Origin: Anaerolineales bacterium
GTDB taxonomy: Bacteria > Chloroflexota > Anaerolineae > Anaerolineales > UBA4823
Reading direction: 5' to 3'
Length of the DNA: 64,000 nt
Assembly: GCA_020061105.1 (NCBI GenBank)
Contig: JAGUYW010000027.1
Coordinates: forward strand, 1-64,000
The notes beneath the pieces were generated by a model. That model was not told where the DNA came from and did no database searches. It saw nothing but the letters and a program-made list of their open reading frames with translations. The translations under genes were made by a program, and so were the position numbers. Below, piece by piece: positions 36,430 through 48,014 of this stretch. Position 1 is the first letter of the stretch. The number at the start of each line of letters is the position of its first letter.

Positions 36430-37995
36430 ATGCCGAACACGAATCCAACTGTTGAATGTATTGCCAATTATTCAGACGCCCGCCGGCCTGAGGTGATCGA
36501 AGCGATCGCCCAGGCGATTACATCGGTCGCTGGCGTCAGTCTGCTCGATCGCCACTCCGATTTGGACCATAACCGCACAGTGCTCACTTTTGTCGGTCCA
36601 CCAGCTGAAGTCGAAGAGGCGGCCTTTAACTCGATTGCCAAGGCCGCAGAACTGATTAACCTCGATGAACATACCGGCGAGCACCCGCGCATCGGCGCGG
36701 CTGACGTGGTGCCATTTGTGCCGATCTCTGGGGTAAGCATGGAAGCGTGCGTCGAGATTGCCCGTCGTTTGGGGAAGCGCGTGGGAGATCAACTTAATAT
36801 CCCTGTTTACCTGTATGAAGAGGCCGCTACCAGGCCGGAGCGGCGCAACCTGGAAGATGTGCGGCGTGGCCAATATGAAGGCCTGAAAAAAGAAATTGGT
36901 TTCAAGCCCGAACGCAAGCCCGATTTCGGCCCTGAACGGGTTGGAACCGCAGGCGCGGTGGTCATCGGCGCACGCCAGCCTTTGGTCGCCTATAATGTCT
37001 ACCTGACCAGCGATGATGTCGAAATTGCCAAGAAAATTGCCAAGGCTGTGCGGCATTCTTCCGGCGGCTTGCGATATGTCAAGGGGATGGGCGTGTTGGT
37101 GGACGGCCGCGCCCAGGTGACGATGAACCTGACCAACTTCCACGGCACGCCGCTGGCGAGAGTTGTAGAGACCGTCCGCCGCGAGGCGCAGCGCTACGGG
37201 GTTGGAATTCACCATAGCGAACTGGTGGGCTTGATCCCGCAGGAGGCGCTGATTGAAGCGGCGCGCTGGTATTTGCAGCTAGACCAGTTCGAGTATGCTC
37301 AGGTCTTGGAAACACGCATCGCCCAGGTTCAAAAAGCCGCTGCAACGGGCATTAAACCCGGCGAAGCGCCGCTTTACAGCCTGTTTCTGGACGCGCTTTC
37401 CGATAGCGCTCCGACGCCTGGGGGAGGTTCGGCTTCTGCTTACAGTGGCGCCACGGGGGCAGCTCTGGTTGAAATGGTCGCTCGCCTGACGATCGGTCGT
37501 AAGAAGTATGCAGATGTGGAGCAGCAAATGCGTCAGACGCTGGAGCAAGCCGTGCGACTGCGCGCCGAATTATCCGCTGCGATTGAAGAGGATGCGGCTG
37601 CTTTTGATGCCGTATTGGCAGCCTTTATGCTTCCGAAAGACAGCGAGGCTGAGAAAGCTGCTCGCGATAAAGCTATAGAGAAGTTCACCCTGGCTGCTGC
37701 TGAAGTTCCCCTCAAAGTGGCGGGAAAAGCGGTCGAGGTGATGCGCCTGGCTGCTGAAGTGGTCACGCACGGCAACCTGAACGCCATCAGCGATGGCGCC
37801 ACGGGCGGGGCAATGGCGCGCGCTGCTTTGACCGGGGCAGGTTATAACGTACGTATCAACGTCAGCAGTTTGAAAAACCCGCAGATTGGAGCGCCTTATA
37901 TGGATGAACTGCGCCAGTTGGAGAGCCAGGCTGCTGAAATCGAAGCGAAAATTCGTCAAACCCTGGTCGAGCGTGGAGGCATGCCGCCTGTATGA
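36430..37995 (+). CDS. ftcD: Bifunctional glutamate formimidoyltransferase / formimidoyltetrahydrofolate cyclodeaminase
   Basis: TVECIANYSDARRPEVIEAIAQAI...DLDHNRTVLTFVG...HPRIGAADVVPFVPI...SDSAPTPGGGSASAYSGATGAALVEMVARLT. Confidence 0.95.
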   Translation: MPNTNPTVECIANYSDARRPEVIEAIAQAITSVAGVSLLDRHSDLDHNRTVLTFVGPPAEVEEAAFNSIAKAAELINLDEHTGEHPRIGAADVVPFVPISGVSMEACVEIARRLGKRVGDQLNIPVYLYEEAATRPERRNLEDVRRGQYEGLKKEIGFKPERKPDFGPERVGTAGAVVIGARQPLVAYNVYLTSDDVEIAKKIAKAVRHSSGGLRYVKGMGVLVDGRAQVTMNLTNFHGTPLARVVETVRREAQRYGVGIHHSELVGLIPQEALIEAARWYLQLDQFEYAQVLETRIAQVQKAAATGIKPGEAPLYSLFLDALSDSAPTPGGGSASAYSGATGAALVEMVARLTIGRKKYADVEQQMRQTLEQAVRLRAELSAAIEEDAAAFDAVLAAFMLPKDSEAEKAARDKAIEKFTLAAAEVPLKVAGKAVEVMRLAAEVVTHGNLNAISDGATGGAMARAALTGAGYNVRINVSSLKNPQIGAPYMDELRQLESQAAEIEAKIRQTLVERGGMPPV

Positions 37996-39185
37996 TCCGG
38001 CTGCCGCATCTGTTCACCTGCCTTGCATTTTGCATGCTGTCTGTGGCGGCTGCCTGTTCGCCGGCGGTTGGCAGCGCGCAACGCGCCCCACTTGCAACCG
38101 CCACGCCTTGCGCGGCGCCTGGTGAGAAAGGTTGGCAAGAAATTTGCGGTTTTGATGAAGTGCTGCCCACCCCCACTGATTTGGTTGAAGTAGGCCCACT
38201 GCCGCCAGCGCAAACCGCCATGCCAACCGAGCCTGTTCCAACGATTGCGCCGCCCACGCTGGCGCCGCCGCCGATTTCTGCATCCCCAACGACGCCTGTG
38301 GTGTCGCTGCCTTGTCACAGCGACCTGTGTACTTACAGTGCACCGCTGTTCCTGGCGCGCCCGATTGCTCCGCCAGGAGATTCGAGCCCTGATATCACCT
38401 ATCGCTTTGGCACAACGGCGGGTGGAACGCGCGATCCGCACCATGGCATCGAAATGCTCAATCGCTACGGCACATCGGTTCTGGCGGCTGGGGCGGGCGT
38501 GGTAAAGGTGGCTGGCGACGATGTTCAACCCACTTCGGAGCGCGGCGTGTGGCCGATTACTTATTATGGCCCGTATTCGAATTTCTACGGCAAGTTGGTG
38601 ATCATCGAACACACCCTGCCAGAAGCGCTGGAAAGGGAACTGCGCCAACTTTTTCCTGATCTACGGCTGCCGGTGTATACCCTGTACGCCCATCTTTCGG
38701 AAGTCAGCGTCGAAGTAGGGCAGCAGGTCGAAACGGGCCAGGAGATTGGCAAGGTCGGGATGACCGGGATTGCCACCGGGCCGCATCTGCACCTGGAAGT
38801 GCGCCTGGGAGCGGAAACCTACACCAGCTATAGCAGTTCGCACAACCCCGAATTATGGCTGGCGCCCAAGCAGGATGAGGACGGGCAACCCATGGGCGCT
38901 CTGGCAGGTCGCTTTCTGAATACCCTGGGCGAGAACCACCAGATGTCAGGCGTCACCCTGGAATATTTGCCGGATGGACCACAGCGGCCCAATTCTGGTG
39001 TGTTTCCCATCATTACCTATGAGGAAAAAAAGCTGCGCGGCCGCCCGCCTTTCAACGAGGGGTTCGGCTTCACCGATCTGCGACCAGGCTGGTACCGGAT
39101 CAATTACCCCAACAACGGCTTGAAAAGCGTGCTGTTTGAAATCTTGCCCGGGCAGCTGACCGTGGTTACGATCCGTTTACAATAG
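37992..39185 (+). CDS. M23-family metallopeptidase, lipoprotein
   Basis: DPHHGIEMLNRYGTSVLAAGAGVV...YTLYAHLSEVSVEVGQQVETGQEIGKVGMTGIATGPHLHLEV; lipobox near the N-terminus. Confidence 0.92.
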   Translation: MIRLPHLFTCLAFCMLSVAAACSPAVGSAQRAPLATATPCAAPGEKGWQEICGFDEVLPTPTDLVEVGPLPPAQTAMPTEPVPTIAPPTLAPPPISASPTTPVVSLPCHSDLCTYSAPLFLARPIAPPGDSSPDITYRFGTTAGGTRDPHHGIEMLNRYGTSVLAAGAGVVKVAGDDVQPTSERGVWPITYYGPYSNFYGKLVIIEHTLPEALERELRQLFPDLRLPVYTLYAHLSEVSVEVGQQVETGQEIGKVGMTGIATGPHLHLEVRLGAETYTSYSSSHNPELWLAPKQDEDGQPMGALAGRFLNTLGENHQMSGVTLEYLPDGPQRPNSGVFPIITYEEKKLRGRPPFNEGFGFTDLRPGWYRINYPNNGLKSVLFEILPGQLTVVTIRLQ

Positions 39186-39213
39186 CAGGCTGGCTGAGGA
39201 GGGAAAACAAACC

Positions 39214-41007
<1,794 letters not shown>

Positions 41008-41035
41008 AAAACTTTACGATTTTGGAGGTGTGCGG

Positions 41036-41590
41036 ATGGGTGTGAAACCAGATCACTGGATTCGCAAGATGGCGCTCGAGCAGCGCATGATTGAGCCGTT
41101 TACCGATGGACAGGTGCGTGACGGGGTGATTTCGTATGGCGTGTCTTCTTACGGCTATGACATCCGCGTAGCGGATGAATTCAAAATCTTTACCAATGTT
41201 TATTCTGCGGTGGTCGATCCCAAGCATTTCGACGCGTGCTCGATGGTGGATTTCCAGGGGCCGGTGTGCGTGATCCCGCCCAATTCCTTCGCCCTGGCGC
41301 GCACAGTGGAATATTTCCGCATCCCCCGCAAAGTATTGACGGTGTGCCTGGGAAAATCGACGTACGCGCGCTGCGGCATCATCGTAAATGTCACTCCCTT
41401 CGAACCGGAATGGGAGGGGTACGTAACGCTGGAGATTTCGAACACCACACCGCTGCCAGCCCGAATTTACGCCAACGAGGGCATCGCTCAGGTGCTGTTC
41501 TTCGAAGCGGATGAAGAATGCCTGGTATCGTACGCTGATAAGAAGGGCAAGTACCAACACCAGCAGACCATCGAACTGCCGAAATTGTAG
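41036..41590 (+). CDS. dcd: dCTP deaminase
   Basis: [50 protein letters not shown]...[48 protein letters not shown]. Confidence 0.96.
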   Translation: MGVKPDHWIRKMALEQRMIEPFTDGQVRDGVISYGVSSYGYDIRVADEFKIFTNVYSAVVDPKHFDACSMVDFQGPVCVIPPNSFALARTVEYFRIPRKVLTVCLGKSTYARCGIIVNVTPFEPEWEGYVTLEISNTTPLPARIYANEGIAQVLFFEADEECLVSYADKKGKYQHQQTIELPKL

Positions 41591-41655
41591 TCTATATCCA
41601 TGTGGGCCTGGAATCCAACCAGATGGGTTTCAAGCACTGCTGAAAATTTGAGTGG

Positions 41656-42177
41656 TTATTTGGGCTTGGGCTTGAAACGTGAGACAAGCTTGTTAAGCAG
41701 CGGGTAACGGTCGTAGACTGCGCTCAGGATCACCAGCAGGCCGAGGATCGCCAGCAGCAGGTACCACTGTTGAAAGCGGCCTGCATAGCCGAAGATCAAG
41801 AGCACGCCGCCTATGGTGATACGCCACACCCGCTCCTGAAAGGAAGGCCCGCTGGCGACCGGCTTCTCGCCGCTGATGGCAGCCGTGAAGATACCTTCCA
41901 GTAAATCTGGGGCGGCCGCGCCGGTGTAGCGAGCAATTTCCTGTCCGTTCTTGAAGCCAACCAGGGTTGGAATCCCATAGATTTTCAGCTTGCGCAGCAC
42001 CTCGGGCTGCTCGTCGGCATTGACCTTCCACAAATCGGCCCGCCCCTCATATTGCTTGCTGAGCTTTTTCAATACCGGATCGATCATCTTGCATGGCCCG
42101 CACCACGGCGCCCAAAAATCCACCACCACCGGGCGGGGGTGATCGCTCAGTCGTTCGAAGAAGTCTTTTTCAGCCAA
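41656..42177 (-). CDS. Thioredoxin domain fused to DUF2892-like membrane domain
   Basis: VVDFWAPWCGPCKMIDPVLKKL...GIPTLVGFKNG; C-term ERVWRITIGGVLLIFGYAGRFQQWYLLLAILGLLVILSAVYDRYPLLN. Confidence 0.9.
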   Translation of the reverse strand: MAEKDFFERLSDHPRPVVVDFWAPWCGPCKMIDPVLKKLSKQYEGRADLWKVNADEQPEVLRKLKIYGIPTLVGFKNGQEIARYTGAAAPDLLEGIFTAAISGEKPVASGPSFQERVWRITIGGVLLIFGYAGRFQQWYLLLAILGLLVILSAVYDRYPLLNKLVSRFKPKPK

Positions 42178-42408
42178 GGGTTTTCTCCTGTTATTGCTCG
42201 TTATGCCCGGTAATCTCGACGCGGACCATTACTGGCTTGACATGTCATGTCCGATCCGTTGCGCATCCGTGGATGAGTTTCTGGATTCTACCATCTTTCT
42301 ACCTACTGGTCTTTGGGTGAAAAAGCTTGTTTGCCTACGCTACGGCCTTGAGGGGGCGTATAATATCTGTGTCGATCGGCTTTTGCTATTCAAAGGAGGC
42401 GTTGCCTG

Positions 42409-43785
42409 ATGATATCGATTGCTGAACTGATCACTGCCCGACAGAATGAGCAATTTGAATTGCACCAGCGTTATATCAACCCAAAATTGGGACGCGCTTT
42501 GCAAATTATCGGCTTTGACAAACGCTGGGCGCGCGGCGAGGGCGCCTATCTGTGGGACGAACATGGGGAACGTTACCTGGATTTGTTAGCCGGTTACAGC
42601 GTGTATAACCTGGGGCGCGGCCACCCGACCGTCAAACGAGTGATTCAAGAAATGCTCGACCTGGAGCGACCCAACCTGGTCAAGATGGATTGCCCGCTGC
42701 TGGCGGGTTTACTGGGCGAGGCGTTGGTGCAGCGCATGCCGCCAGGGCTGGAGGCGGTTTTCTTTGCCAATTCCGGCGCAGAAGCGGTGGAGACGGCGGT
42801 CAAATTTGCCCGCGCCGCTACGAGACGCCGACGCGTGCTTTACCTGGATCACGCCTTCCACGGGTTGACGTTGGGGGCCCTCTCTCTCAACGGAGGCAAG
42901 GATTTTCGGGATGGCTTTGAACCCTTGATGCCTGGCTTCGAAATGCTGCCGATGGATGATCTGGCAGCCCTTGAAAGAGAACTGCGTAAGGGAGGTGTGG
43001 CCTGTTTCATTGCCGAACCGATCCAGGGCAAAGGGGTTTATTTCCCATCTGGCGATTACTTTCCCGAGGCGCAACGCCTGTGCCGAAAATATGGCGCGTT
43101 GTTTATCTGCGATGAGGTGCAGGTGGGCATGGGACGCAGCGGGCGTTTCCTGGCTTGCGAACATTGGAATCTAGAGCCGGATATCGTCACCCTGGCGAAG
43201 TCGCTGGGCGGTGGCTATATTCCGGTCAGCGCGACGATTTGCCGGCGCGATATCCATGAAAAAACTTTCAGCAGCCTGAAACGCTGCCAGGTGCATTCCA
43301 CCACCTTTGGACAGAATGAACTGGCTATGGCGGCCGGGCTGGCAACGCTGCATGTGCTGGACGAAGAAAAGTTGGTGGAGCGCGCCGCCCAGACCGGGCA
43401 GAAACTGCTCGACGGCTTGAACGCCCTGAAGGCGCGCCACGAGATGATTGCCGAGGTGCGCGGCAAAGGGCTGATCATCGGAGTCGAGTTCAAGCCATTT
43501 GGATCATTAGCTTTGAAAGCAGCCTGGGCGACCGCGGAAGCGGCTGAGAAAGGCATGTTTGCGCAACTGGTGGTCATGGCGCTATTGCGCGATTACCACA
43601 TCCTAACGCAGGTGGGCGGGCCGGGCGTCAATATCATCAAGCTGCTGCCGCCGTTGATTATCGGCGATGAGGAGGTGGCGCAGATACTTTCTGCCTTCGA
43701 TGCTGTCTTGAGCGAAGCAGCCAACCTGCGCGGCCGGGTATGGGGTATGAGCGCCGAACTGGTCAAACATGCTTTAGCCCGATGA
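42409..43785 (+). CDS. Class III (ornithine/acetylornithine-type) aminotransferase
   Basis: YLDLLAGYSVYNLGRGHPTV...FFANSGAEAVETAVKFARAAT...FICDEVQVGMGRSGRFLACEHWNLEPDIVTLAKSLGGGYIPVSA. Confidence 0.93.
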   Translation: MISIAELITARQNEQFELHQRYINPKLGRALQIIGFDKRWARGEGAYLWDEHGERYLDLLAGYSVYNLGRGHPTVKRVIQEMLDLERPNLVKMDCPLLAGLLGEALVQRMPPGLEAVFFANSGAEAVETAVKFARAATRRRRVLYLDHAFHGLTLGALSLNGGKDFRDGFEPLMPGFEMLPMDDLAALERELRKGGVACFIAEPIQGKGVYFPSGDYFPEAQRLCRKYGALFICDEVQVGMGRSGRFLACEHWNLEPDIVTLAKSLGGGYIPVSATICRRDIHEKTFSSLKRCQVHSTTFGQNELAMAAGLATLHVLDEEKLVERAAQTGQKLLDGLNALKARHEMIAEVRGKGLIIGVEFKPFGSLALKAAWATAEAAEKGMFAQLVVMALLRDYHILTQVGGPGVNIIKLLPPLIIGDEEVAQILSAFDAVLSEAANLRGRVWGMSAELVKHALAR

Positions 43786-44951
43786 GCACAATACAGGCGC
43801 ACGTGCAGGCTCTGGCGGGGGAGATCGGGCCGCGAGGCACAGGTACGCCTGGCGAAGCCGCGGCAGCCGAGTATGTCGCCGGTCAGTTGCGCGCTTTGGA
43901 CTTACCCTTTGAGCGAAGTAGCATGCGCGCCATCGCCTCCCAGAATGTTTTCCCACAGGCGGTCAATGCGATTGCGTTGCTGGCTTGCGCCATCTATCCA
44001 TTGGGCGGCAGGGTTTTTCCCTGGCTAGCAGCCTTTTTGGCGCTCAGCACTGCTCCGCTGCTGCTGCGGGCGATAGTGCATTCAGACAGCCCATTGAATC
44101 CGCTGCTGCCCAAGGTAACCAGCGGCAATGTGATTGGGTGGGTTGCTCCGCAGGCAGAAATCCAACGCCACGCCGTGATCCTGGCGCATCTGGATACCAA
44201 CCGCTGCCGCCTGGCCTGGCAATCGGGCATGGTGCGCCTTGTCCAGCCGCTCACCTGGCTGACCCTTGGAATGCTGGCGGCGCTGGGCATGCTGTACCTG
44301 GCAGGCGCGCTGCTGGGTGGGGTGCTATGGTTGTGGTGGCTGTCGCTACTGCCGGCCGGATATGTGGTGGGGATGGTGATTACCTTGTGGCGAGATGAGC
44401 GCACTCCCTTCTCGCCCGGCCCGCATGACAACGCCGCCAGTGTAGCCGTGGCGCTTGAAGTCGCTGCTCGCCTGGTAGAACAGCCGCTGCGTAGCACGCA
44501 GGTCTGGTTGGCGTTCACCGGGGCGGAGGAGACGGATCATGCCGGGCTGAAGACCTTGCTGCGCCAGCGCCCCGAAATCATGCGCCAGGCGGATTTCATC
44601 GACCTGGAAGGGGTGGGCAGCGGCGAGATCGTTTACCTGACTCAACAAGGCGTGTGTTTTCCTTACCACCCAGATCCAGGCCTGCTGGCGATTGCTCGGG
44701 ACGTGGCGGCTGCTCACCCCGAACTGAACATCCAGGGCGGGAAGATGGTGATGGAAGATGAAGTACGGACGTTGCGCAATGGCGGCTACCGAGCCATCTG
44801 CATTGCCGGGCGCGACCCGGCGACTGGCGCATTGCCGCACTGGCACCGCCCTGACGATACCGCTGAAAGCGTGCTGGAGGATAGCATGCAACGGACGGCG
44901 AGCTTTGTTTTGGCGATGTTGGACGAACTGGATGACAGCCGGAATTCGTAA
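43782..44951 (+). CDS. M28-family aminopeptidase with TM segments
   Basis: VILAHLDTNRC...SPGPHDNAASVAVALEVAARL...WLAFTGAEETDHAGLKTLL; ATGA overlap with the upstream gene. Confidence 0.88.
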   Translation: MSTIQAHVQALAGEIGPRGTGTPGEAAAAEYVAGQLRALDLPFERSSMRAIASQNVFPQAVNAIALLACAIYPLGGRVFPWLAAFLALSTAPLLLRAIVHSDSPLNPLLPKVTSGNVIGWVAPQAEIQRHAVILAHLDTNRCRLAWQSGMVRLVQPLTWLTLGMLAALGMLYLAGALLGGVLWLWWLSLLPAGYVVGMVITLWRDERTPFSPGPHDNAASVAVALEVAARLVEQPLRSTQVWLAFTGAEETDHAGLKTLLRQRPEIMRQADFIDLEGVGSGEIVYLTQQGVCFPYHPDPGLLAIARDVAAAHPELNIQGGKMVMEDEVRTLRNGGYRAICIAGRDPATGALPHWHRPDDTAESVLEDSMQRTASFVLAMLDELDDSRNS

Positions 44952-44982
44952 TTAAAGAACCAGCGATCTGGAGGTGTTGACC

Positions 44983-45972
44983 ATGCAGACCTTTGTCACC
45001 GGCGGGACAGGCTTTGTGGGCAGTATGACGGTGCGCAAACTCGTGCTAGCCGGTCATCGTGTGCGCTTGCTGGCGCGCCCTGGTTCCGATCTGCGCCAGG
45101 TGGGCGACCTGGATATCGAAATTCTATCCGGCGATCTCTCGGACATGGATCACTTGCGCCAGGGCATGCAAGATTGTGAATGGGTCTTTCACGTTGCGGC
45201 GTTGTATAGCTTCTGGGGCTATGCTTGGGAGGCTTTCTACCAGTCCAACGTGGTCGGGACGCGCAACGTGCTGGAGGCCGCCAAAGAGGCCGGGGCGCAG
45301 CGCATTGTGTATACCAGTTCAATTGCTGCTCTGGGCCTGCCCGATGGTGACCGGCCGGCCAACGAGGAAACGCCGGTCAGCCTGGCGGATAAGATCGGGA
45401 ATTATAAGCGCTCCAAGTACCAGGCGGAGCAGGTGGCCCTCGAATATGCGCGCCAGGGCCTGCCGGTGGTGATCGTCAACCCGGCTGCTCCGGTAGGCGT
45501 GGGAGACTATAAGCCCACCGCCACCGGGCAAATGATCGTCGATTTTTTGAATGGGCGCATGTTTGGGTACGTGGACACGGGTATGAACATTGTCGATGTC
45601 GAAGATGTCGCCATCGGTCACTTGCTGGCGGCCGAGCGTGGCCGGGTGGGAGAGAAATACATCCTGGGGGGTGAAAACCTGCCGCTCAAGGAGGTGTTGG
45701 ACTTGCTTTCTGAAGTTTCTGGGCGACCGCAAGTGCGATTGCGCATCCCGCGCTGGGTCGCGATGGGTTGGTCTTATATCGATACCACCCTGGCGCGCCT
45801 GAACCCAGGCCACACGCCTACCGCTACGCCTGAAAAAGTGCGCCTGTCGCGGCAGAAAGAATATTACGACTCGAGTAAAGCCGTGCGTGAACTGGGGTTT
45901 CCGCAGACTCCGGCGCGCGATGCACTGCGCAAAGCAGTCGAGTGGTACCGGTCGCATGGCTACGCGCCTTAA
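44983..45972 (+). CDS. NAD-dependent epimerase/dehydratase (HpnA-like)
   Basis: TFVTGGTGFVGSMTVRKLVLAGHRVRLLARPGSD...YKRSKYQAEQVALEYARQGLPVVIVNPAAPVGVGDYKPT. Confidence 0.9.
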   Translation: MQTFVTGGTGFVGSMTVRKLVLAGHRVRLLARPGSDLRQVGDLDIEILSGDLSDMDHLRQGMQDCEWVFHVAALYSFWGYAWEAFYQSNVVGTRNVLEAAKEAGAQRIVYTSSIAALGLPDGDRPANEETPVSLADKIGNYKRSKYQAEQVALEYARQGLPVVIVNPAAPVGVGDYKPTATGQMIVDFLNGRMFGYVDTGMNIVDVEDVAIGHLLAAERGRVGEKYILGGENLPLKEVLDLLSEVSGRPQVRLRIPRWVAMGWSYIDTTLARLNPGHTPTATPEKVRLSRQKEYYDSSKAVRELGFPQTPARDALRKAVEWYRSHGYAP

Positions 45973-46426
45973 GAACACTTTCCTGCAACGCCCTTTGTTG
46001 GCCTGGGCGAGCCTGGCGGTTTTAGCCTACCTGGGCCATTATGGTGGGCGGTGGGTAAGCTATGCGCCGCTGCAACTGGCCTTGACCAGTCTGAGCGGGT
46101 TAATTTATGCTGCCTGTATTCTCACCAGCCCTTTTTTTATCAACCTGGCGGGCTATTTGCAAAACCGCCACCGCAACGATCGCCTGTTAAATGCCGCCGC
46201 GATCCCTTTTCTGTGGATGACCAAGGATATTGTTCTCCTGAGTGCTTCACACCCCCTGAGAGAAAGCCTGTACTGGTATTTCAACCCCATGTATATTTTC
46301 TATACCTGCATTGTGCTTGTCCAGATCCAGCTTGCCTCGGCGCTGGGGCGGGGGTTGTTGAGAAAACAAGGCGCTTATTATAACTGCCTGTTGATTGTTG
46401 ACGGCCAGGCGGTACCTGGGAGTTAA
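45956..46426 (+). CDS. Small multi-TM membrane protein; last ~16 codons appear to derive from a sulfatase gene remnant
   Basis: Hydrophobic segments to about ...GRGLLRKQGA; then YYNCLLIVDGQAVPGS* (sulfatase-like). Overlaps the epimerase 3' end. Confidence 0.6.
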   Translation: MATRLKNTFLQRPLLAWASLAVLAYLGHYGGRWVSYAPLQLALTSLSGLIYAACILTSPFFINLAGYLQNRHRNDRLLNAAAIPFLWMTKDIVLLSASHPLRESLYWYFNPMYIFYTCIVLVQIQLASALGRGLLRKQGAYYNCLLIVDGQAVPGS

Positions 46427-46650
46427 AGCTATCTGACCACGCTGCTGACCGATTTCGCCATTGAATTTATCCAGGAGCAACAACGCAATAATCTTACCCT
46501 TGCGCCCGAGCAGGCGCGGCCTTTCTGCCTGTACCTTTCGCAGCGCGCTTGTCACCCGCCTTACCAGGCGCCGCCTGAGTTCTCCGGCAGGTATCGAGAC
46601 GCTGATGTTAGCGGTTACCTGCCGCCGCAGGTTGATCCGTGGTGGTATGG
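46376..46650 (+). pseudogene. Sulfatase (arylsulfatase) gene remnant
   Basis: YYNCLLIVDGQAVPGS*SYLTTLLTDFAIEFIQEQQRNNLTLAPEQARPFCLYLSQRACHPPYQAPPEFSGRYRDADVSGYLPPQVDPWWYG: internal sulfatase segment with in-frame TAA at 46424 and no N- or C-terminal remainder. Confidence 0.75.
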
Positions 46651-46813
46651 TAAGATGAGATGCCTATTATTCTTCCACCTTTCTCACCTTTGGTACTTCA
46701 ACCTAGCTATCAAGTTGCTGATTAATTTCTAGCACAGAATTATGTAAAGAGAATCATTTCTAATCCCACACAGATTATTATCCATTAGCAGCCCCAGAAA
46801 ATAGAACTTGGCA

Positions 46814-48001
46814 TTAGAGCAGTTGCCAACTGATACCAGTCCAAAGCCAGATAGAGTGATTACGCTTAAACTTGTCACCAGTCAGTACAATCAGCAGCAA
46901 AGACTGGCGTTGTGTATCATAAATCATGACTTTTGCAGATGAAAGGGTGTCAGTAGGACCGCGATCGCTGCCGGTATCTACAGGTGTCCAGCTAATCCCA
47001 TCCCACAGCCAGGTTTCAGGGATTGAGCGACCATTCTTTCGGTTAAGGCCCCAAAAAACGACTTGACGGCGGGTTTCATCATACCCTAAAACTCCCTCAA
47101 TATAGAGATCGGGGCTATCTGTTGGGTGGAGATTAATCCAATGTGTGTTATCCCAAATCCATGTACCAGTAATGTATTGCCATAGTACTACCGTTTGGTG
47201 CTCCACATCACATGCCATGCTGGGTTGCGGAATCGCTCCATTATCTAATTCTCCCACAGGATGCTCTATCCAGTTTTCGCCATTCCAGCTCCATGTATCG
47301 TGTAAGAAATGTGGGAGACTACCGGTTTTACCGTCCTGAATCCCGCCAAACATCAACACCTCTTTTCGCCAGGGAAGATAAACTAGTTGGGGGTTTCGAC
47401 GCGGCGGTGGAGTATTATCCGGACGCATCTCCGCCCAATTTTTTCCATCCCACAACCAGGTGTCTTGCAGGCTAGACCATTGATCTTCTTTTTCAACGGT
47501 CAATACTTGCACCCCGCCAAATAACAACGCTGTATCGGTGGTGGTATCGTAAACAAAGCCAGCGGACATTCGTGCTGATGGCGCATCGACTGGATGAAGC
47601 TGGAGCCAGTTTCGAGAATCCCATACCCAGGTTTCATTACTGGGCCCAATTTCTTCGTCGCGGCGACCACCGAATGCCAGCAATTGACTGCGTGCTCGGT
47701 CGTAGGTGAAACTAGCTTCCCATTGAGGGGGAAATAGAACCAACGGTCGGGGCGAGCCTGTGGTCAACAGATGTGACCGAGTAGCAGAAGGCAAAGGTGT
47801 TGCAGATTGGAATGATGTTGCTGTTGGTTGCGGACCAGCCCTGTTTATTGCGGTATGGGGTGGAGATTTTGCTGTGGGATAAGTCGAAGGAGCGGCCTGA
47901 GATTGCGACGATAGGGGCTCGCAGGCTGCAAGGGCAAACACGGCGATGAGGGAGAGAAATTTTAGGATATTCGATGCCACGAATGAGTTCCTGACCGACA
48001 T
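46814..48001 (-). CDS. Kelch-repeat-like lipoprotein
   Basis: Lipobox FALAAC; repeated blades (FTYDRARSQLLAFGGRRDE...TWVWDSRNWLQLHP; FVYDTTTDTALLFGG...TWLWDGKNW). Confidence 0.82.
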   Translation of the reverse strand: MSVRNSFVASNILKFLSLIAVFALAACEPLSSQSQAAPSTYPTAKSPPHTAINRAGPQPTATSFQSATPLPSATRSHLLTTGSPRPLVLFPPQWEASFTYDRARSQLLAFGGRRDEEIGPSNETWVWDSRNWLQLHPVDAPSARMSAGFVYDTTTDTALLFGGVQVLTVEKEDQWSSLQDTWLWDGKNWAEMRPDNTPPPRRNPQLVYLPWRKEVLMFGGIQDGKTGSLPHFLHDTWSWNGENWIEHPVGELDNGAIPQPSMACDVEHQTVVLWQYITGTWIWDNTHWINLHPTDSPDLYIEGVLGYDETRRQVVFWGLNRKNGRSIPETWLWDGISWTPVDTGSDRGPTDTLSSAKVMIYDTQRQSLLLIVLTGDKFKRNHSIWLWTGISWQLL

Positions 48002-48014
48002 TGATTGAGCAAGT

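Noticed and set aside
36472-37215. 247-aa minus-strand ORF
   Set aside because: Antisense to ftcD, which has full-length family motifs
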